Source: Hydnum rufescens UP504 (lineage: Eukaryota; Basidiomycota; Agaricomycetes; Cantharellales; Hydnaceae). From it: a stretch of DNA of 64,000 bases. Under the pieces are notes generated by a model, which saw only the letters and a list, made by a program, of their open reading frames with translations, was not told where the DNA came from and did no database searches. Below, one piece after another: positions 30,925 to 42,812 of the stretch. Both the position numbers and the translations under genes were made by a program. The stretch's first letter is position 1. Every line of letters begins with the position of its first letter. Location: assembly GCA_014904985.1 (NCBI GenBank), contig MU128912.1:529368-593367 (forward strand), given 5' to 3'.

Positions 30925-33885
30925 TTATTCATCTATGTCGTGCCCAAGACGATATCGATCTGGAGGATCAATCGCTATCTCACTCTCCTCAGGGATCCCA
31001 GGAACACCACCATCCTCAGACCACGATTCGCCCTTGAGATCATCGTCAGGATCAGACGAAACCGCCTGAAGCAGCCGTGCAAGACCACACTCGACGAGCC
31101 CGAGCCATTGGCCAAGATCATCCACAGTGCGTGTGAGCTCGGTGTGTAGATCAGAGGATGACAGCATCAAACTGTAGTCTAACGGCCGAATTGGGGGACC
31201 AGCTAAGTCTGCTGCAGAGATCCCGAAAGTGCCAGGACTTCGTCCGATCTCCGGGGGAGTATAGCCGCTGATGGCGGTCATGCCCGTACTATTTGTAGGT
31301 ACTTGAGGACTAGCTGGATCAAATCGTGATGGCGAAGGCTCTGAGTGAGGCGAATGGGGGAAAGGTTGAGGGCGATTTGCCAAAGAAATGAGGGTAGAGG
31401 GGGAAGGCGGGAGATCATTTCCACCAAGCGCTACAAGGCCTGCACCATTTGGCATTGGGGACAGCTTCATCATCAAGATCCCGGTCAGATCTCAGTAGCA
31501 AAATATGAAGTGCCGCAATGGGACGTACATTCAGAACATCTTTCAATCGTACATCTGGGCCAGGCTTCGGTGGTCGTATTGTGAGAGAGGACCCGCTTCC
31601 TTCAGGTTCACTCCGATACCCTCGTAAGGGTGCAAGACGACTGGGCCCGGGCTTGACCGTCTGCACGGCCTCCGGGCTCGTTACCCGACCGTCCACCTTG
31701 CCCTCAGATGTCCCTTCCATGACTGCCACGGAGGCTAAACGAGTTATAATTGGGGGGCGTGTGCGAGGAGGCGATGTTGTAGGTTTAACAGAGGTATTGT
31801 TTCCCATCGTAGGCGATGAAATCTCTAAGGGGTTCACAGTCATAGCTCGGGCTATGCGGGGAAGTGCCGGAGTGGTGGCAAGATGACGAGCAGGTGTGCC
31901 ATTTGGGATGCCGGGGAGTGGAGGCAGTCGATGTGGAGGGGAAAGAGACGAAGACGGTGATGGATTGGGGGATGGAGGTCCTGCCGAAGGGAAGGTGATG
32001 GGTGTAGGAGAAGTACCCTGCACAGGTCGTGGAGGTGTGGTGGGGAGATTAGAAATTTCCCGGTGCATCGGAAGGACATTGTTGGCTAATGGCAAGCGAA
32101 AAGGCGACGCGACAAAATGCTCTTTGTCTGATTCGGGAGATGACGAGAATGTGGGGGTTTCAATGTCTTCGTTATGATCGGGGTGTAAAGATGGCACTGC
32201 GGGAGTTGGGGGAATAGAAATATTTGGGAGGCCCCGGGTCGCACGCACGTCCCGATACGAGGTTGTTGCCTTAGGGGGTGAATCTGGCGGAGTGGATAGT
32301 GGATGTTGTAACCCCGGGGACGATGCTGCCAGAGCTTTGGGTCCACATTCCTTGTCTTGGCGTAGGAGCATCTGGACCCTCGGTTTCAGGGTCTCGGTGC
32401 GTAGGATTACGAAAGAAAGGTGATGGGGATCGCGATACACCAGTCAAATCAGGGGTTTGAAGCATCGAATTCCCATCCTCAAAGAGTAATCGGAGGGAAC
32501 GGGGCGCCTGCATTGCAAGTGGAGGGGCAGATGAGAGGGCCTGCCCCGCTACATTGTGAGTAAGGGAAGTATTGGATGACGGTTGCAAGTATTCGTCAGA
32601 TTCATGGTGAAAACTGCCATTCCCGTTGACGTGGAGGTCTGGGTGTCGCACTCCGCGCACTGTGTCGAACTCCCAATTACCACTACTCCTGAAATCCCCA
32701 CTATACAGTTAAACGACTTGTCAACGAAGGCCCCCCGGTATTCGTAAAGGGGAACGAACTTGGATTCATTCTCCCAATCCACATCATCTCCAGCCAAGCT
32801 AGCTCTAACACCACCCTGGCGAGCCCAATTGTCGTATACAGTGAGAAGCTCACGAAGGAAAGATACCGGAACTTTTGAGGAGGATTTGATCCATTTCAAT
32901 TTGTTCAACTCTTCTGCTGAAGGCCGCTACAGTTGACAGAGGGATTGCTCGGGACTATACTCAAGTTGAGAGTGCGAGTAGGGACCCATACCTCTGCAGG
33001 AACCTCTCTGAGACAAAAAGAGACGAACTCTTTCATCTCTTTAGAACCAGCGTTGTCAGGTAGTCGGGGTGGCTTTGATTTTGGAATAAGTGCGATTGCT
33101 CGCAAATTCAATTGATCTCCATGAGGTGGACCGCCAGTGATCATTTCGTAAATGGTAACACCGAGACTCCAAATATCCGCTTTGGCGTCATAGAGAGACC
33201 CGGATGTGATGACCTCGGGGGCCATCCAATGTGGAGTTCCGACGAACGTCGTACGCTTCGAGTGACTGGTTGTGAGCAGTGCCGACACACCGAAATCACA
33301 GAGTACAACGCGTCCGGTATGTGTGACGAGGATATTGGCGGCTGAAATAAGATAGATAGAAAATAAGCGTATATGCAATGCCAAGGAAAGGGGTAGCAGA
33401 GGGAACCTTTCATATCACGATGGATGACCCCGACTTATGCAGAAAAGCAAGCGCGACCAAACATTCACGGACGATGACGACAGCAAAACGTTCTTCAATG
33501 ATGTTATTTTTCGTGGCCTTCATCTATAGCAGTAATCAGCCATGGAATAGGCCCGCGACAGCACAGGAAGATCACGAACCAGAGTCCTGACACTACCGCC
33601 ACTGGCAAAGTCCATTACGATCCAGACACGTGGCCCTTCCAAGTAACAGCCGTAGTACATGATGACATTGTTGCGCTCGGCACCACGTAGTTGACTGAGC
33701 AAAGTGACCTCACGCTGGATATCCGCGACGTCGTCGTCTTCCGTGTCGAGGTTGACGATTTTGAGAGCAACAACTCGTCCCGTGGCAATATCTACGCCCT
33801 TGTACACGGCACCATAGCTACCTTTTCCCACTAGTTCTTGCTTCTGGTACAGTTGGGTGACTGGGATTGCGTCGCGGGGTGCCAT
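30925..33885 (-). CDS. Ste20/GCK-family serine/threonine kinase (Kic1/Nak1-like)
   Basis: Exons: 33885-33580, 33523-33407, 33341-32992, 32926-32760, 32688-31529 and 31464-30925. N-terminal kinase domain: ELVGKGSYGAVYKGVD (Gly loop), VVALKIVNLD (VAIK Lys), YYGCYLEGPRVWIVMDFASG, HRDMK-AANILV (catalytic loop), VVLCDFGVSA (DFG), TFVGTPHWMAPEVI (GCK-type activation segment), ADIWSLGVTIYEM. After the domain, RPSAEELNKLKWIK and a long Pro/Ser-rich low-complexity tail. Relatives act in the RAM/MOR polarity and cell-separation network. Two frame breaks: in exon 2 a G4 run (plus-strand C4 at 33428-33431) needs five G to join KSG with VIHRD; in exon 5 the frame changes near 32.35-32.40 kb. Both look like sequence errors in an otherwise intact gene. 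Confidence 0.88.
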
Positions 33886-34829
33886 GCCCTACGGATCCTA
33901 GACCAAAGCCACAGACGGCGGAAAACAAAGGGAGATTGAGTAAGGGGAGGGAATGCTTAGAGGGTCTCTAAGCGACAAGGGTTGCGTCTCTGCAAATCAA
34001 GGTGTGGTTGGGCGAGGCTCCTTATAGCCTCATGTTCAGGGATTGGCCCCCAAAAGTGGTTCCTCAAGGGACCGGGACTTGCCACCATATCCTCAATAGA
34101 CGTCCAACAAGCCTCCCCATAAACACCGCTAAATTATCGCAGACCCGTGGCTATTGGGCGGGCGATTTTTCTGATGATTGAATTGGGAATACGTACAGAT
34201 TCGAATTCTGTTGAGAGATGCTGTAAAGGTACAGGATGTCGAGATGTCCAGCTGATATGTATCATTCACACAATTGTAACATTCGAATAATCGATGTTCA
34301 CCCCCCGAGCCAACGGCTCACGTCAGTCCCATCCACAGTTCATGGCCGATCGCCAATTTTGCTGTAAGCCTGATCCAACCAACAAATCTAGGCACGGCGT
34401 CAAAGCACTTCCTACTCGAGATCGTCAATTCCCCACATCCAGTAAAATTGAATCCATTCGGCTATGCGAGAAGACGAGATCCATTGCTCACTGCACTGAT
34501 AAACGTTGCTGTCGGCAAAAGGAATACGCGATGCGCAGGAATGATATCGATATTCCCGGTCGAACGGAGACATTAACTGAAATGCGGGGTTCATGTAAAG
34601 CATACGTTATGTTCTGTCCTGCTGTTTTCTTTTTCAGCTTTATATATGTTACCGCCATTGGTAGACTGTCCTCGAGCTGGGGCTGCAAGGAATTTCTGGA
34701 AAATAGTATAATACGGGTCATTCAGCCCAACTGTTAAAATTTAGTTCACGTGCCAGACAATCGTGACTGGACTCGTTTGTGGGTGCTTGCAAACACCTTT
34801 CTCTTTGCTTGCACCAAGAGATGAGCACA
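33886..34829. other. Intergenic region between divergent genes
   Basis: Contains the upstream regions of the kinase (-) and eIF2B gamma (+). A 147-codon open frame at 34294-34737 has no family features; I leave it out. The 30712-30924 gap on the other side of the kinase is a short convergent 3' region. Confidence 0.5.
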
Positions 34830-36813
34830 ATGGAGTTCAACAGAAAGGCGTCGCGCCCTTTTCTTCGTACTCCGGAATTCCAGGCTGTGATTCTTGCGGG
34901 TTATGGCACAGGGTAAGCAGTTTCGTCGCACACAATACCATACTACCTAGTCAATTTAACTCTCCACAGACTTCAGCCCCTCACAAATGAACTCACGAGA
35001 GGAAGTAGTTCGTCACCGACCCCAAAGGCACTGCTTCCTATTGGGAATAAACCCATGATTTTCTACCCGTTATCTTGGCTACAAGCCGCGGCCGTAAAAG
35101 GTGCGCATTCAGATAGCAGCGTTCCCGTCTCATTTCTCATTTCCCCCAATCCTTAGATATCTTGATCATTTCCCCTGCCTCCCACAAAGCCGAAATCTCA
35201 GAGACAATATGGCATTCCGATCCTTCATATCCTTCATTCTCTTCTCTTACCATAACACTAGAAACTCTCGATGAAGGAGAATCTGCCTCAATGGGTACTG
35301 CAGATATTCTCCGGAAATTCTCTGGTCTATTCCAGGTACATAGCCATAGTTCTACCCTGTAGACTGAGAACCTAATTCTGATTTATGACCATTAAAGACA
35401 GACATCATCGTCCTAGCGTGTGATTTCGTCCCCCCACCCTCGTTGACCTTGACTTCTGTACTAAACTCCTACCGAACGGATACGGACCGACCAATATGTC
35501 AAGTTCTCCTTTATGAGCGCGGAGGCGCTGCCAAGGACGGTAAATTCTTGTTCATTCAGAGTCTTGATTTCATCTCGTCCAAGGCTCACTTGGCGCTAAC
35601 CAGGGCCGCCAGTCTCAATGTTTGGTATGGACAAGAAAACGAATTCTTTGGTTTATGTCGATGAAGAGTACGGGAGCAACGAAGACCTCGATTTGCGAAT
35701 GTCCTTGCTGTGGAAATATCCCCATGTTTCATTAACGTCGCGATTTCTCGACTCGCACGTATATATTCTGAGACGGCCGGTTCTAGAACTACTAGCAGAA
35801 CGCCCCAATCTTAGTTCTTTGAGGGAGGACGTACTCCCATGGCTAGTTAAGTTGTCCTATCGCAAAACCCATCGCAAGAAGTGGGAATATGTAAGGATAT
35901 ACGTCCTTTGGGCTCCATCATGCGCCGCTCAACATGTATTATGTCTCAATAGCGCTTCGTCTTCCACCCGATCCTCAATATCTCGCTCTTGCACATTCTA
36001 CAACCCCATATCGGAACGATAGGAACATCCTGGACATCCTTGGAACGACCACTCACCCTGCTACCACGGCACTTTCCCCTTCAATCCAACGGCGGGCTTC
36101 GCTTTCGAGGTCCAACAATCCTGCACAAGATAAAGCATCAGCGCTCACCAAGAAGGCCATTCTACCGGAGGATAATTTGCCCAGCTTTCGATGTGGTGTG
36201 ACGCTTCACCACTTGAAAGACGGGTACGCCGCGCGAGCCAACACGATCGGCACGTATTCAGAACTCAATCGCCAGGTATGCAAACTCCATACTTTCCTGA
36301 CCTTTCATCTCTAGTACTGAGTAATTTCCGGACCATCGATGGGTCTAGGCGCTGGCCGCCGCCGCTCTCTCGGCTGCCTCTGCCCCAGTTCAAGTACAGA
36401 GCCAGGCACCGATGGTATCGGCTGACTCGATCGTGGCCGGCACTTCACGGATTGGGGAGCGGACTTCTATCAAGAAGTCAGTCCTTGGGCCACATTGTGT
36501 CATTGGAAAGAATGTCAAGATATCAGGCTGTATCATTATGGACCATGTCGAGGTCAAAGACGGGTACGCTGTCCCTTCCCCATATCATACCATCCGCTAT
36601 TCAGCTCTTAATCGTCAAGCTAATATCGTGTACAGGGCCAAGCTGGAGGGTACAATTCTCAGTCGCAATACTTTGGTGGAAGAACGGAGCCAGCTGAAGG
36701 ATTGCGAGCTGGCGCCAGGGTGGCAACCCAACCAGATGGTATGTTACACTCGTATTGGCTCCTTGTGTTCGTGTTGCCTTTGATGTCTCTCCTTATCTTG
36801 TTAGTCTCGCTAA
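34830..36813 (+). CDS. gcd1: Translation initiation factor eIF2B, gamma subunit
   Basis: Subunit of the eIF2 guanine-nucleotide exchange factor. Exons: 34830-34912, 34970-35100, 35157-35335, 35398-35539, 35604-35890, about 35952-36275, 36349-36563, 36636-36738 and 36805-36813. N-terminal nucleotidyltransferase-like fold: FQAVILAGYGTG-LQPLT, PKALLPIGNKPMIFYPLSW, DIIVLACDFV, LRMSLLWKYPHVSLTSRFLD. C-terminal hexapeptide (left-handed beta-helix) part: RIGERTSIKKSVLGPHCVIG, KNVKISGCIIMDHVEVKDG, KLEGTILSRNTL, QLKDCELAPG. The last exon codes only Ser-Arg-stop. About 490 residues. The exon 5/6 junction does not keep frame with the obvious AG at 35951-35952 (one base off), so an indel or another splice site is needed. 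Exons 7-9 recur after the N gap at 42.2 kb. Confidence 0.9.
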
Positions 36814-37620
36814 AGGGCGAGCGTCTGAGTCTCTGGCAGTCTTATTGAGAGTTTTCGTACTTCTGTATACACGCTGTGCGGTACGGGCTGGTTATTACAG
36901 AATGCATTCTTGAATGCATTTCGATGTGAATGCAACGCTCTGATGAGGGGTGTCGTCGAATCTATAGCGGATCCAGAGTGTGCAGAGTGTGTTGTCAGCC
37001 TTCTGTATTTTGTGACGTGCTGAACAAGATAAGGCGATTCAGGACACCCAGTAATTGATCTCACGCTCACGTTGCGCGTTACGCAGCGTAATTCGTATAA
37101 TAGGGAACTGAGGAGTCATCATGTAGCACGAAAGGGATCGTGAAAAGACACAGTACGTACAGCACAACGAAAAGGATGCGGAGTGTCTGGGAATGATGTT
37201 CGGTGGATTTCCATAACAACGACTGTTTCGCCGAATCCATGGTGTACGGACCCACAAAGTTTCGACAGGAAACCCATCCTGGTGGAGCCATTTGCCCCAG
37301 GTTGGTTTGAGCGGTCTAACACACATCCCCTTCTGTGAAGCTTTGCCAATACAAGATATTCCAAGTCAAGATCAGAGTTGGTTGTTTTTGTCGGGACGAA
37401 CCGAAAAAAATTGAGTCGTAAAAGCGAGATTCTGCCCTGAAAATGCAGCGCCCGTGCCGAGTGGATCATATACTCTGATTCTGTCTGCTCTGCGTGGAGA
37501 GAGAGCCAAGTATCTGCTGACAGCACTTCCGAATGCAAAGGATGGGATCAATGCATCAGAGAATTCTCTCCAAGGATAGGAGAATTGACCCAATTTCATG
37601 CTTGCTAGGATGGATTTCCC
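36814..37620. other. Unique-looking DNA, duplicated at 42.8-43.6 kb
   Basis: CpG content is normal, as in the gene island. Apart from the small frame listed separately, no gene is recognised. Confidence 0.4.
37079..37291 (-). CDS. Hypothetical small membrane protein
   Basis: 70 codons, or 53 from the inner ATG (MDSAKQSLLWKS). It has one hydrophobic segment (ILFVVLYVLCLFTIPFVL) and a short polar tail (YYTNYAA). The second copy at about 43.1 kb is broken by one-base differences inside the membrane segment. I recognise no family. It could be a real small protein or a chance frame. Confidence 0.3.
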   Translation of the reverse strand: MAPPGWVSCRNFVGPYTMDSAKQSLLWKSTEHHSQTLRILFVVLYVLCLFTIPFVLHDDSSVPYYTNYAA

Positions 37621-37789
37621 AAGAGCGAGGTACTTGTTATGAACAGAATTTTTGAGAAGGAAGTTATTCCTACTCTCTACTCTCCTTACGAAATCAGTTC
37701 TGTGAGCTTTTTTGGTCTGTTGTATCCTACCATATCATTTAACCATCAGTGTCCAGGATGAGAAAATCTGAGGTGCTCACAAGCCTGAA

Positions 37790-38040
37790 GAGTTCAGCAT
37801 TGGCAAAGTCCACCTGTTACTGGAAGCTTTGGAAGACTCTGAAGCCTTCCGAACCATCTTCTGAAAGCTTTAGAGTCCTCCAGACCCTCCAGGTGACAGG
37901 TGGATTTTGCTGATGCAAGGTGGACTATATGCAAGATGCTGTCTTCCCCAGCACTGTAGGGCCTGAACAGTTGAAAGGTTCCAGGTTCTACTATTACAAA
38001 ATCCAGATTCTTTTGAATTCCTTCAACTGTTCAGGGCTGT
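37790..38040. repeat. Two adjacent imperfect hairpins
   Basis: Hairpin one pairs GCAAAGTCCACCTG with CAGGTGGATTTTGC through GAAGCTTT/AAAGCTTT segments (about 37793-37915). Hairpin two pairs CCTGAACAGTTGAAAGG with CCTTCAACTGTTCAGG (about 37968-38036). Both recur near 43.76-44.0 kb. The GAAGCC/GGCTTC arms resemble the foldback at 2809-2906. Confidence 0.7.
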
Positions 38041-38103
38041 GAATATTTGTGTTTGCTGGTGTTTTTTTGGGCTGTCTGCTCCAGATCACTGGCCAGTACT
38101 TCT

Positions 38104-38473
38104 TGTTAAGGGTTGTTTGTAGTATGGGGAAGTGATCATGTAATCAGGCCAAGTATGAACAGGAGCCCCTTAATATGATTGACAAGGAGACTTGAAAAGC
38201 AAGGATTATGTAATGTCATGGAAAATGAGAATGCAGAGGAATGAAGTGGAGGAACTGAATTCTCAGGGAGACTTGAGACAAGAGGAGGAATTGGTGAGAA
38301 GAGACAATCACAGGAACATATATTCTCAATCTTCTGAAGGGGCAAGAGTACATGAAGTATCTACTTATATACTGAAAGATCAAGGAAGCTTGGTAAGGAA
38401 TTATTAATGAGTAGATACATGGCACCTATGTGGCAAGGTCATGTGATGTGCTTATGTATGAGGACTCATAACA
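38104..38473 (-). mobile_element. Solo LTR, 370 bp, family C, inverted
   Basis: Plus-strand ends TGTTAAGGGTTG and ATGAGGACTCATAACA. Flanks CTTCT and TTTCT match at four of five bases. It corresponds to the 9670-10063 LTR read on the other strand, including the inverted TATA-like region near 38365. Confidence 0.8.
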
Positions 38474-38579
38474 TTTCTACAGCAATGCTGCAGTTTAATG
38501 CCTCACAATGTACAGATGGAATATGGTGTTGCAATGATGTTGCATGGCGAAGGCCACCTCAAGCACACTGTTCATGTCA

Positions 38580-38937
38580 CTATTCCTTGTCCCACCCCCA
38601 TTACAGCACATAGTCTCCCAGTGATGAGGGATGATGAGCCAGTTGCAGGTGGGATCAGGATAGCAAAAGGAGTGAGAATCACATTAGTGGGTGTATGGTT
38701 CACATGTTCATGGAGTATTTGTTCAGTGGCCTTGCCACTTGATGGGCTTGCTGGTTGGTGGCTTTGTCTGTTTGTTGGTTTGTCATTCAGTGGGTTTTGG
38801 ATCAGGTCAAGACCTAAAATAAAAAATTCAAAGCTGTGCACCAAAAGGGCAGCATCTGCTGTTCTTTTGGCATGGCTGTATCTATGAGGGTTGAGGATGA
38901 GTGTAGTCACCTGCTTTCCCTTGTTGGCAGTTGCCAT
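38580..38937 (-). pseudogene. Hairpin-intron gene, copy D (two exons)
   Basis: Exon 1 is 38937-38911 (MATANKGKQ). The intron 38814-38910 has a weak GTGACT donor, a AAAAGGGCAGC/GCTGTTCTTTT stem and a TTTTAG end. Exon 2 from 38813 reads LIQNPLNDKPTNRQ and later HVNHTPTNV, the family motif. The family leader with CTGGCAATTGCTGG lies at about 38975. No EST1 segment follows, and the downstream end is undefined. It may still be expressed, since both exons are open, but function is unknown. Confidence 0.5.
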
Positions 38938-39030
38938 GTTCCTTGGTGGTGCAGGGCAGAGACAGAACTCAACACTGGCAATTGCTGGCATCTAAAAGTG
39001 CCCATGTCAGGGTGACACTGCCATTGAGGC

Positions 39031-39670
39031 CACAAACAGAAAGAGAGAGGAGATGAATAACCACATGACTATCACAGTGGGAACCCTGAGAGATTGAAAT
39101 TGGTGATCCCCCAACTGGGCACAGCTGTAAGTACTACTCCCTGCACACAGCCACCACAACCACTATAGCCACCCAGGGTGCCACATTGCCACATCCTCCA
39201 CAGCCACTTACCAACCATGACTCATCAGCTGACAAACCCTTACTCATCCTGTGTGCATCCCTCCACATGCCCCATCCCCAACTTTCATATGCACCTTGCA
39301 CTGTCAGGGCAACACTGCTGTTGAAGCCACAAACAGAAAGAGGAAAGAGATTAATTAACCACATGCTATCACAGTGGGAATCCTGAGTATACACCACACA
39401 ACAAGGGACACACAAGTCTCACACCTATCACAGTGGGAATCCTGAGAGATTGAAACTGGTGATCCCCCAACTGTGAAGGGCTATAAGTACTACTTCCTGC
39501 ACACAGCCACCACAGCCACCACAGCCCATCAAGATGACATATCTCCATCACGGACACAGCCCATCAGTCAGCCTCCACAGCCACCATCACTAAGCCTCAC
39601 TAAGCTGACACAGCCATGTTATGAATCCTGGGTGCACCTCCACATGGCTATGCCCCAACTTCCATATGCA
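39031..39670. repeat. Direct repeat, about 300 bp, two copies
   Basis: GCCACAAACAGAAAGAG at 39031 and 39325 begins two units that share TATCACAGTGGGAA, GAGATTGAAA.TGGTGATCCC and TAAGTACTACT.CCTGCACAC. The second unit contains an extra internal duplication (39366 and 39427). No gene is supported in it. Confidence 0.7.
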
Positions 39671-40061
39671 TCCCCCTTAGTGCATATCCTTCCAAGGCAG
39701 TGTATGCCTGGGTACCCCAAAGGTGTCAATGGAGTTGAAGGACCATAGTGATGTGGAGGGAGCTGGGATTGGGAGGGGTGGCAAGGATTCAGGGAATGGG
39801 GGCAGAGTAGGAGGGAGAGGAGGAGGAGTCTGGATTGGCAACTGCATTGACTCACATGGGGAGTGAGGGGACAAGAGGTGCTGACAAGGCTGCCACTGCT
39901 GCCACTGGTTGATTACCCAGCCCATAGCCTGCCAGTTGAGGCCCAATAGTATGAGGGCAATGACAATAAGAGAAATGCCAATAATGGCAAGGATGACAAT
40001 AACCCCCCTGACTGAATGGAGGGAGAGAGGAGACAAGAGCATTTGAAGAAGTAGGCACTGT
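39671..40061 (-). pseudogene. Predicted one-pass membrane protein, tandem copy 1 (C-terminal part)
   Basis: One frame reads a hydrophobic segment GVIVILAIIGISLIVIALIL, then GWVINQWQQWQPCQ, a Pro-rich stretch (PPLPPTLPPFPESLPPLPIP) and LWSFNSIDTFGVP. The upstream part is displaced to 41422-41510 by the LTR at 40062-41421, and a frame change relative to copy 2 lies before the membrane segment. It forms a tandem pair with the next copy. Family unknown. Confidence 0.45.
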
Positions 40062-41421
40062 TGTTGGAGGGATAAAATCCCATTATGTATATACCTCATC
40101 CAGGCCCAACTACCTCCTCAAACAAATCCACATTTCTACATTTCTCTCATATCCACACTTGTTATTCCTTTGGCCATCAAATAGCATGGATTCCACATCC
40201 CAGGAACTGTGGTCCTTTTACTTTTCCTCCACCCTATATACGAGACAATTACTTGTCCATCCTTGGCACTTCAACAGGCCATCCAAATTGTACTTATTTT
40301 CAAGCCAGTTCAACCAGGCTATAGCAATTCAACTTGCTTACTTTCATCCATCTATTGTATCACTATCAGCATATCCAATTGCCTCAAGGGCAGTAATTGA
40401 CCTTGGATTACATAACACAACTCCCACTTTGACTTGCAGACTCATCACATGTTAAATAGGGGCTATTCCAATACTCTCAAGGAGTATTTCGTGAATATCT
40501 CCACCAATTTTGATCGTATCGACTCGGAAAAACAGCTCCCAGAATGCCACGGTCAATACCTATCTAACGGTACCACACATGTGTTTATCGGATGCGAACT
40601 GCATCCTCCAGGTCGATTTTACCTCATGCTCCACACTACCCTTCAGTATTTCGTGAATATCTCCATTGGTTTTGATCTGATTCGTTAGGAACGACCACCC
40701 CTGTAAAGACGCTGAAAGTCCACATTGAACAGTACCAAGGGAAAAACGAGCGGATTAGAACTCGGCTTTCTGTAATTTAGTCTCCTCATGTCTCATTTCA
40801 CTTTTACCTCTGCTTTTTCTGATTACTAAGGGCAATTATGGTTCCGGCACCCTATATATGATGGAGGGTACATCTAGGGCGACCAATTCCACCTTTCACC
40901 AAGGGATTTTGTTCAGTAGAGGAGGAGGAATACCTTGGTAAAGCGATATTCCCCTATTCTGACTTGATATTGAAATATATCCTTCAGTTTTGAGGCTTTT
41001 GACTTTATTTTTTTTTTCATAATTTTCGCCTTAATCCCACCTTTCCACCGGTTACCATAGCATTTTTTTGAGATGTATATTAAGTCCAGGAGATGCGAAT
41101 TTCTATCATCTTTCCCCCCATCCCCAGTTGAAAAGCTAGTTGAACTGCTGCTGGTGTTAGGGTAAATTCCACATCTCAAACCCCACTTATCACACTTTTG
41201 ACAGGCTCTCAAGAGGAGGACCTAGGGTGTGATTCCCTGATTTAACAACCCCTTCATTTATTGTCTGGATAGGCTCAGTCTATACAGGACAATTCTACCT
41301 GTCCAAAGACCCCTCTTTCCCTCAGACCCTAATGTTTGGATTGGCCCCATGATCCCCTTTCTTCATCCTCATTTCCATTTCGTGGACTGTAGCTGGATTC
41401 ATCTTCCATTTCCTGCTTACA
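40062..41421 (-). mobile_element. Long solo LTR, 1360 bp, family D, inverted
   Basis: Plus-strand ends TGTTGGAGGGAT and CCTGCTTACA, with the perfect 4-bp duplication CTGT (40058-40061 and 41422-41425). Contains inverted versions of the internal blocks (AATATCTCCACCAATTTTGA near 40494). It interrupts the tandem membrane-protein pair. Confidence 0.92.
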
Positions 41422-41945
41422 CTGTATGATAGAGTCAACAAGGAATGATACTCTGATGGGTAAGTCCACAAGTGGAAGCAAATGTCAATTTGATCCTGAC
41501 ATGCACCTTGCCTATACCTCCAGGACACTCCACATGTGGGTACCCCAAAGGTCTTGAATGACCATAGTAATGACAAGGGGTTAGGAATTGGGATAGGTGC
41601 TGAGGGTTGAGGGGACAAAGGGGGGAGTGGGAGGAGGAGTTTGGATTGGTAGCTTTAGGGACTCATGTGGGGGGTGAAGTAATGGGGGTGCAAGTGCAGC
41701 CCCAGATGTTTCCAGTGACCACTTACCCAGCCCACAGCCTACCGACCTAGGCCCAATGACACAAGGGCAATAATAATAACAAGAATGCTGATAATCATGG
41801 AAAGGATGACAAAAGCCCCATAACTGAGGTGGGGAAGAGAGGAGGCAAGAGCATATGAAGATATGGGTGCCATATGATAAGATTGATGTAGGATAACACT
41901 CTGATGGATAATTCTGAGGGTGGAAGCAAATGTCAATTCACTCCT
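41422..41945 (-). pseudogene. Predicted one-pass membrane protein, tandem copy 2, and start of copy 1
   Basis: Copy 2 spans about 41945-41511: TFASTLRIIHQSVILH, YALASSLPHLSYG, the hydrophobic AFVILSMIISILVIIIALVSL, a stop after GLGR, then a Pro-rich part and LSLLWSFKTFGVP. 41422-41510 is the beginning of copy 1 (CFHLWTYPSEYHSLL). Spacing shows head-to-tail duplication with a unit near 430 bp. The upstream flank (41950-42060) is the leader of the hairpin-intron family, so this gene may be driven by the same 5' sequence. Stops make copy 2 doubtful. Confidence 0.45.
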
Positions 41946-41949
41946 GACA

Positions 41950-42060
41950 GCCCAAGTGCCAGCACCACAAATACAGTATGAATTAGTAGGAAGTGTCTAG
42001 ACCTGTAATAAATAGTGGATAATGAATATTTTCCCAAGAAAAATGAGAACATGGAAGTGC
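41950..42060 (-). promoter_or_regulatory. Shared 5' leader of the hairpin-intron family in front of the membrane-protein pair
   Basis: Contains CCCAAGTGCCAGCACCACAA, AGTATGAATTAGTAG and GAATATTTTCCCAA in the same order as at 18.93-19.01 kb. The AATTGC palindrome itself is missing. Confidence 0.55.
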
Positions 42061-42219
42061 CAAAATGAAGCTGTGGCAGCCAGGAATCAAGGTAATTCCA
42101 CTTAAGAAGGGCACAGTGCAACTGACAGGTGATGTTGCACAGTAGGCCTATCAGCAATGACTAGGTACTTCTTTCATCAGATGCATCAATCAAAGGGAAG
42201 AGCATTAGAATTATTGTTC
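42061..42219. other. No gene seen before the gap
   Basis: Short repeat-type sequence ending at the assembly gap. Confidence 0.4.
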
Positions 42220-42244
42220 NNNNNNNNNNNNNNNNNNNNNNNNN
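42220..42244. other. Assembly gap (25 N)
   Basis: A run of 25 N directly followed by a second copy of eIF2B gamma sequence; order and distance across it are uncertain. Confidence 0.99.
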
Positions 42245-42812
42245 TTCCTGACCCTTTCATCTCTTTAGTACTGAGTAATTTCCGGACCATCGATTGCGGT
42301 CTAGGCGCTTGGTCGCTGCCCGCTCTCTCGGGCTGCCTCTGCCCAGTTCAAGTAACAGAGTCAGCCCCGATGATATTCGGGCTGATTCCGATGGTGGCCG
42401 GCCACTTCACGGATTGGGGAGCGGACTTCTATCAAGAGGTCCAGTCCTTGGGCCACATTTGTGTTCATTGGAAAGAAATGTCAAGATATCAGGCTGTATC
42501 ATTATGGGACCCATGTCGAGGTTCAGGAGACGGGTACGCCTGTCTCCCTTCCCCATATCATACCATCCGCTATTCAGCTCTTAATCGTCAAGCTTAATAT
42601 CGTTTGTACAGGGCCAAGCTGGAGGGTACAATTCTCAAGTCGCAATACTCTGGTGAAGAACGGGGCCAGCTGAAGGATTGCGAGCTGGCGCCAGGGGTGG
42701 CAACCCAACCAGATGGTATGTTACACTCGTATTGGCTCCTTGTGTTCGTGTTGCCTTTGATGTCTCTCCTTATCTTGTTAGTCTCGCTAAAGGCGAGCGT
42801 CTGAGTCTCTGG
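42245..42812 (+). pseudogene. Partial second copy of eIF2B gamma (last exons)
   Basis: Corresponds to exons 7-9 of the gene at 34.8 kb. Several extra or missing bases disrupt the frame (for example in the segment corresponding to RIGERTSIKKS). It cannot encode a factor by itself. Confidence 0.9.

Noticed and set aside
34294..34737. 147-codon open frame between kinase and eIF2B gamma
   Set aside because: No family features and it lies in a divergent promoter region.
39134..39415. 93-codon minus-strand frame
   Set aside because: It covers a direct repeat and shows no recognisable domain.
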